Shown: positions 63,168-64,000 of the stretch, in pieces
How the letters are laid out: each line of letters starts with the position of its first letter
Position numbering within the stretch: position 1 is the first letter of the stretch
Origin: Azoarcus sp. DD4
GTDB taxonomy: Bacteria; Pseudomonadota; Gammaproteobacteria; Burkholderiales; Rhodocyclaceae
DNA: 64,000 nucleotides
Direction of reading: 5' to 3'
Assembly (NCBI RefSeq): GCF_006496635.1
Contig: NZ_CP022958.1
Coordinates: 1,922,001 to 1,986,000 of the forward strand
The notes under the pieces: generated by a model
The model's input: only the letters and a program-made list of their open reading frames with translations
Told to the model about the DNA's origin: nothing
Databases searched by the model: none
Position numbers and translations under genes: made by a program

Positions 63168-64000
63168 TCAGACGCCCTGCTTGAGGCTGGCGGCGATGAA
63201 GTTGTCGAGGTCGCCGTCGAGCACCGCCTGGGTGTTGCCGACTTCGTAGCCGGTGCGCAGATCCTTGATGCGCGACTGGTCGAGCACGTAGCTGCGGATC
63301 TGGTGGCCCCAGCCGATATCGCTCTTGCTGTCTTCCAGCTTCTGCTGCTCGGCCTGGCGCTTGCGCAGTTCCAGCTCGTACAGGCGCGCCTTCAGCATGG
63401 ACATCGCCTCGTCCCGGTTGCGGTGCTGCGAACGGTCGTTCTGGCACTGCACGACGATGCCGGTGGGCTGGTGGGTGATACGCACCGCCGAGTCGGTCTT
63501 GTTGATGTGCTGGCCGCCGGCGCCGGAGGCGCGGTAGGTGTCGACGCGCAGGTCGGCCGGGTTGATCTCGATCTCGATCGAATCATCCACTTCCGGATAC
63601 ACGAACACCGAAGTGAAGCTGGTGTGGCGGCGGGCGTTGGAGTCGAACGGGCTCTTGCGCACCAGGCGGTGGATGCCGGTCTCGGTGCGCAGGAAGCCGT
63701 AGGCGTATTCGCCACTTACCTTGATCGTGCAGTTCTTGATGCCGGCGACTTCGCCTTCGGTCTCTTCCAGCAGTTCGACGGAAAAGCCCTTCTTTTCGCC
63801 GTAGCGCAGGTACATGCGTTCGAGCATGCCTGCCCAGTCCTGCGCCTCGGTGCCGCCGGCGCCAGCCTGGATTTCGACGAAGCAGGCGTTCGGGTCCATC
63901 GGGTTGGAGAACATGCGGCGGAACTCGAGCTTGCCGACCAGCGCTTCCAGCGCACCCAGATCGGCCTCGACCGCCTCGAAGGTGTCGTCGTCGCCTTCCA
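63168..64000 (-). CDS. prfB: peptide chain release factor 2 (partial, 5' end beyond window)
   Basis: RF2 releases peptides at UGA and UAA codons. The visible C-terminal 277 residues contain the tripeptide SPF (KSPFDSNARRHTSF), which reads the stop codon, and the catalytic GGQ motif (SGAGGQHINKTDSAV). The frame runs off the end of the window in DTFEAVEADLGALEALVGKLE, here noted as the last visible residues. The 5' part with the possible autoregulatory programmed frameshift is outside. A well-formed terminator follows the stop. Confidence 0.96.
   Translation of the reverse strand, partial: EGDDDTFEAVEADLGALEALVGKLEFRRMFSNPMDPNACFVEIQAGAGGTEAQDWAGMLERMYLRYGEKKGFSVELLEETEGEVAGIKNCTIKVSGEYAYGFLRTETGIHRLVRKSPFDSNARRHTSFTSVFVYPEVDDSIEIEINPADLRVDTYRASGAGGQHINKTDSAVRITHQPTGIVVQCQNDRSQHRNRDEAMSMLKARLYELELRKRQAEQQKLEDSKSDIGWGHQIRSYVLDQSRIKDLRTGYEVGNTQAVLDGDLDNFIAASLKQGV

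Overview
This GC-rich window looks like a chromosomal segment of a motile, respiring betaproteobacterium, most likely of the Rhodocyclales (Azoarcus/Thauera/Aromatoleum-like). The pointers are the FlhDC master regulator next to motAB and che genes, the exbB-exbD-lpxK-Trm112-kdsB-adk order usual in betaproteobacteria, and abundant PAS/GGDEF/EAL signalling. The taxonomic placement is inference from gene content; no rRNA gene or tRNA was recognised.

Positions 1-20600 are one motility and chemotaxis island, all on the + strand: flhD, flhC, a strong terminator, then motA, motB, cheY, cheA, cheW, two chemoreceptors, cheR, cheB, a third receptor, cheV, cheV, a second cheY, cheZ and a second cheA, closed by a terminator and followed by a small DUF3135 gene. 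Four sites resembling sigma-28 (FliA) promoters precede motA, cheY, the third receptor and the first cheV, which fits a FlhDC-to-FliA hierarchy. The first two receptors share a 1,018-bp stretch with only five differences.

Positions 20600-32160 are mostly housekeeping: a transaldolase gene disrupted by two compensating single-base indels, truC, sodB and xseA on the - strand. An AT-rich intergenic region with a perfect DnaA box follows. Then come exbB-exbD-lpxK-Trm112-kdsB, adk, a phosphofructokinase of PPi-like type and gamma-glutamyltransferase on the + strand.

Positions 32150-49820 mix signalling and metabolism. They hold a GGDEF-EAL protein with a CXXCH haem-c motif in its periplasmic sensor, a quinone reductase with a MerR regulator, gltX, an SbtA-like bicarbonate transporter with an SbtB/CPII-like PII protein, mnmC, a secreted 5'-nucleotidase beside a secreted ExeM-type nuclease, alanine dehydrogenase, diacylglycerol kinase, a Yip1 protein and lysS.

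Positions 49970-58180 hold a small orphan gene, then (- strand) a macrodomain protein, an unknown 153-aa protein, a truncated haemoglobin, and a compact three-gene operon: a triple-PAS histidine kinase, a single-domain response regulator, and a REC-GAF-GAF-PAS-GGDEF-EAL protein. The PAS domain of the last is LOV-like but lacks the photoactive cysteine. A DUF2784 membrane protein follows.

Positions 58290-63115 encode an SMC-type complex in the order kleisin-like, DUF4194-like, SMC ATPase. It matches MksF-MksE-MksB (JetA-JetB-JetC of Wadjet), but no JetD/MksG nuclease lies next to it. The window ends inside prfB, whose terminator abuts the start codon of the first mks gene.
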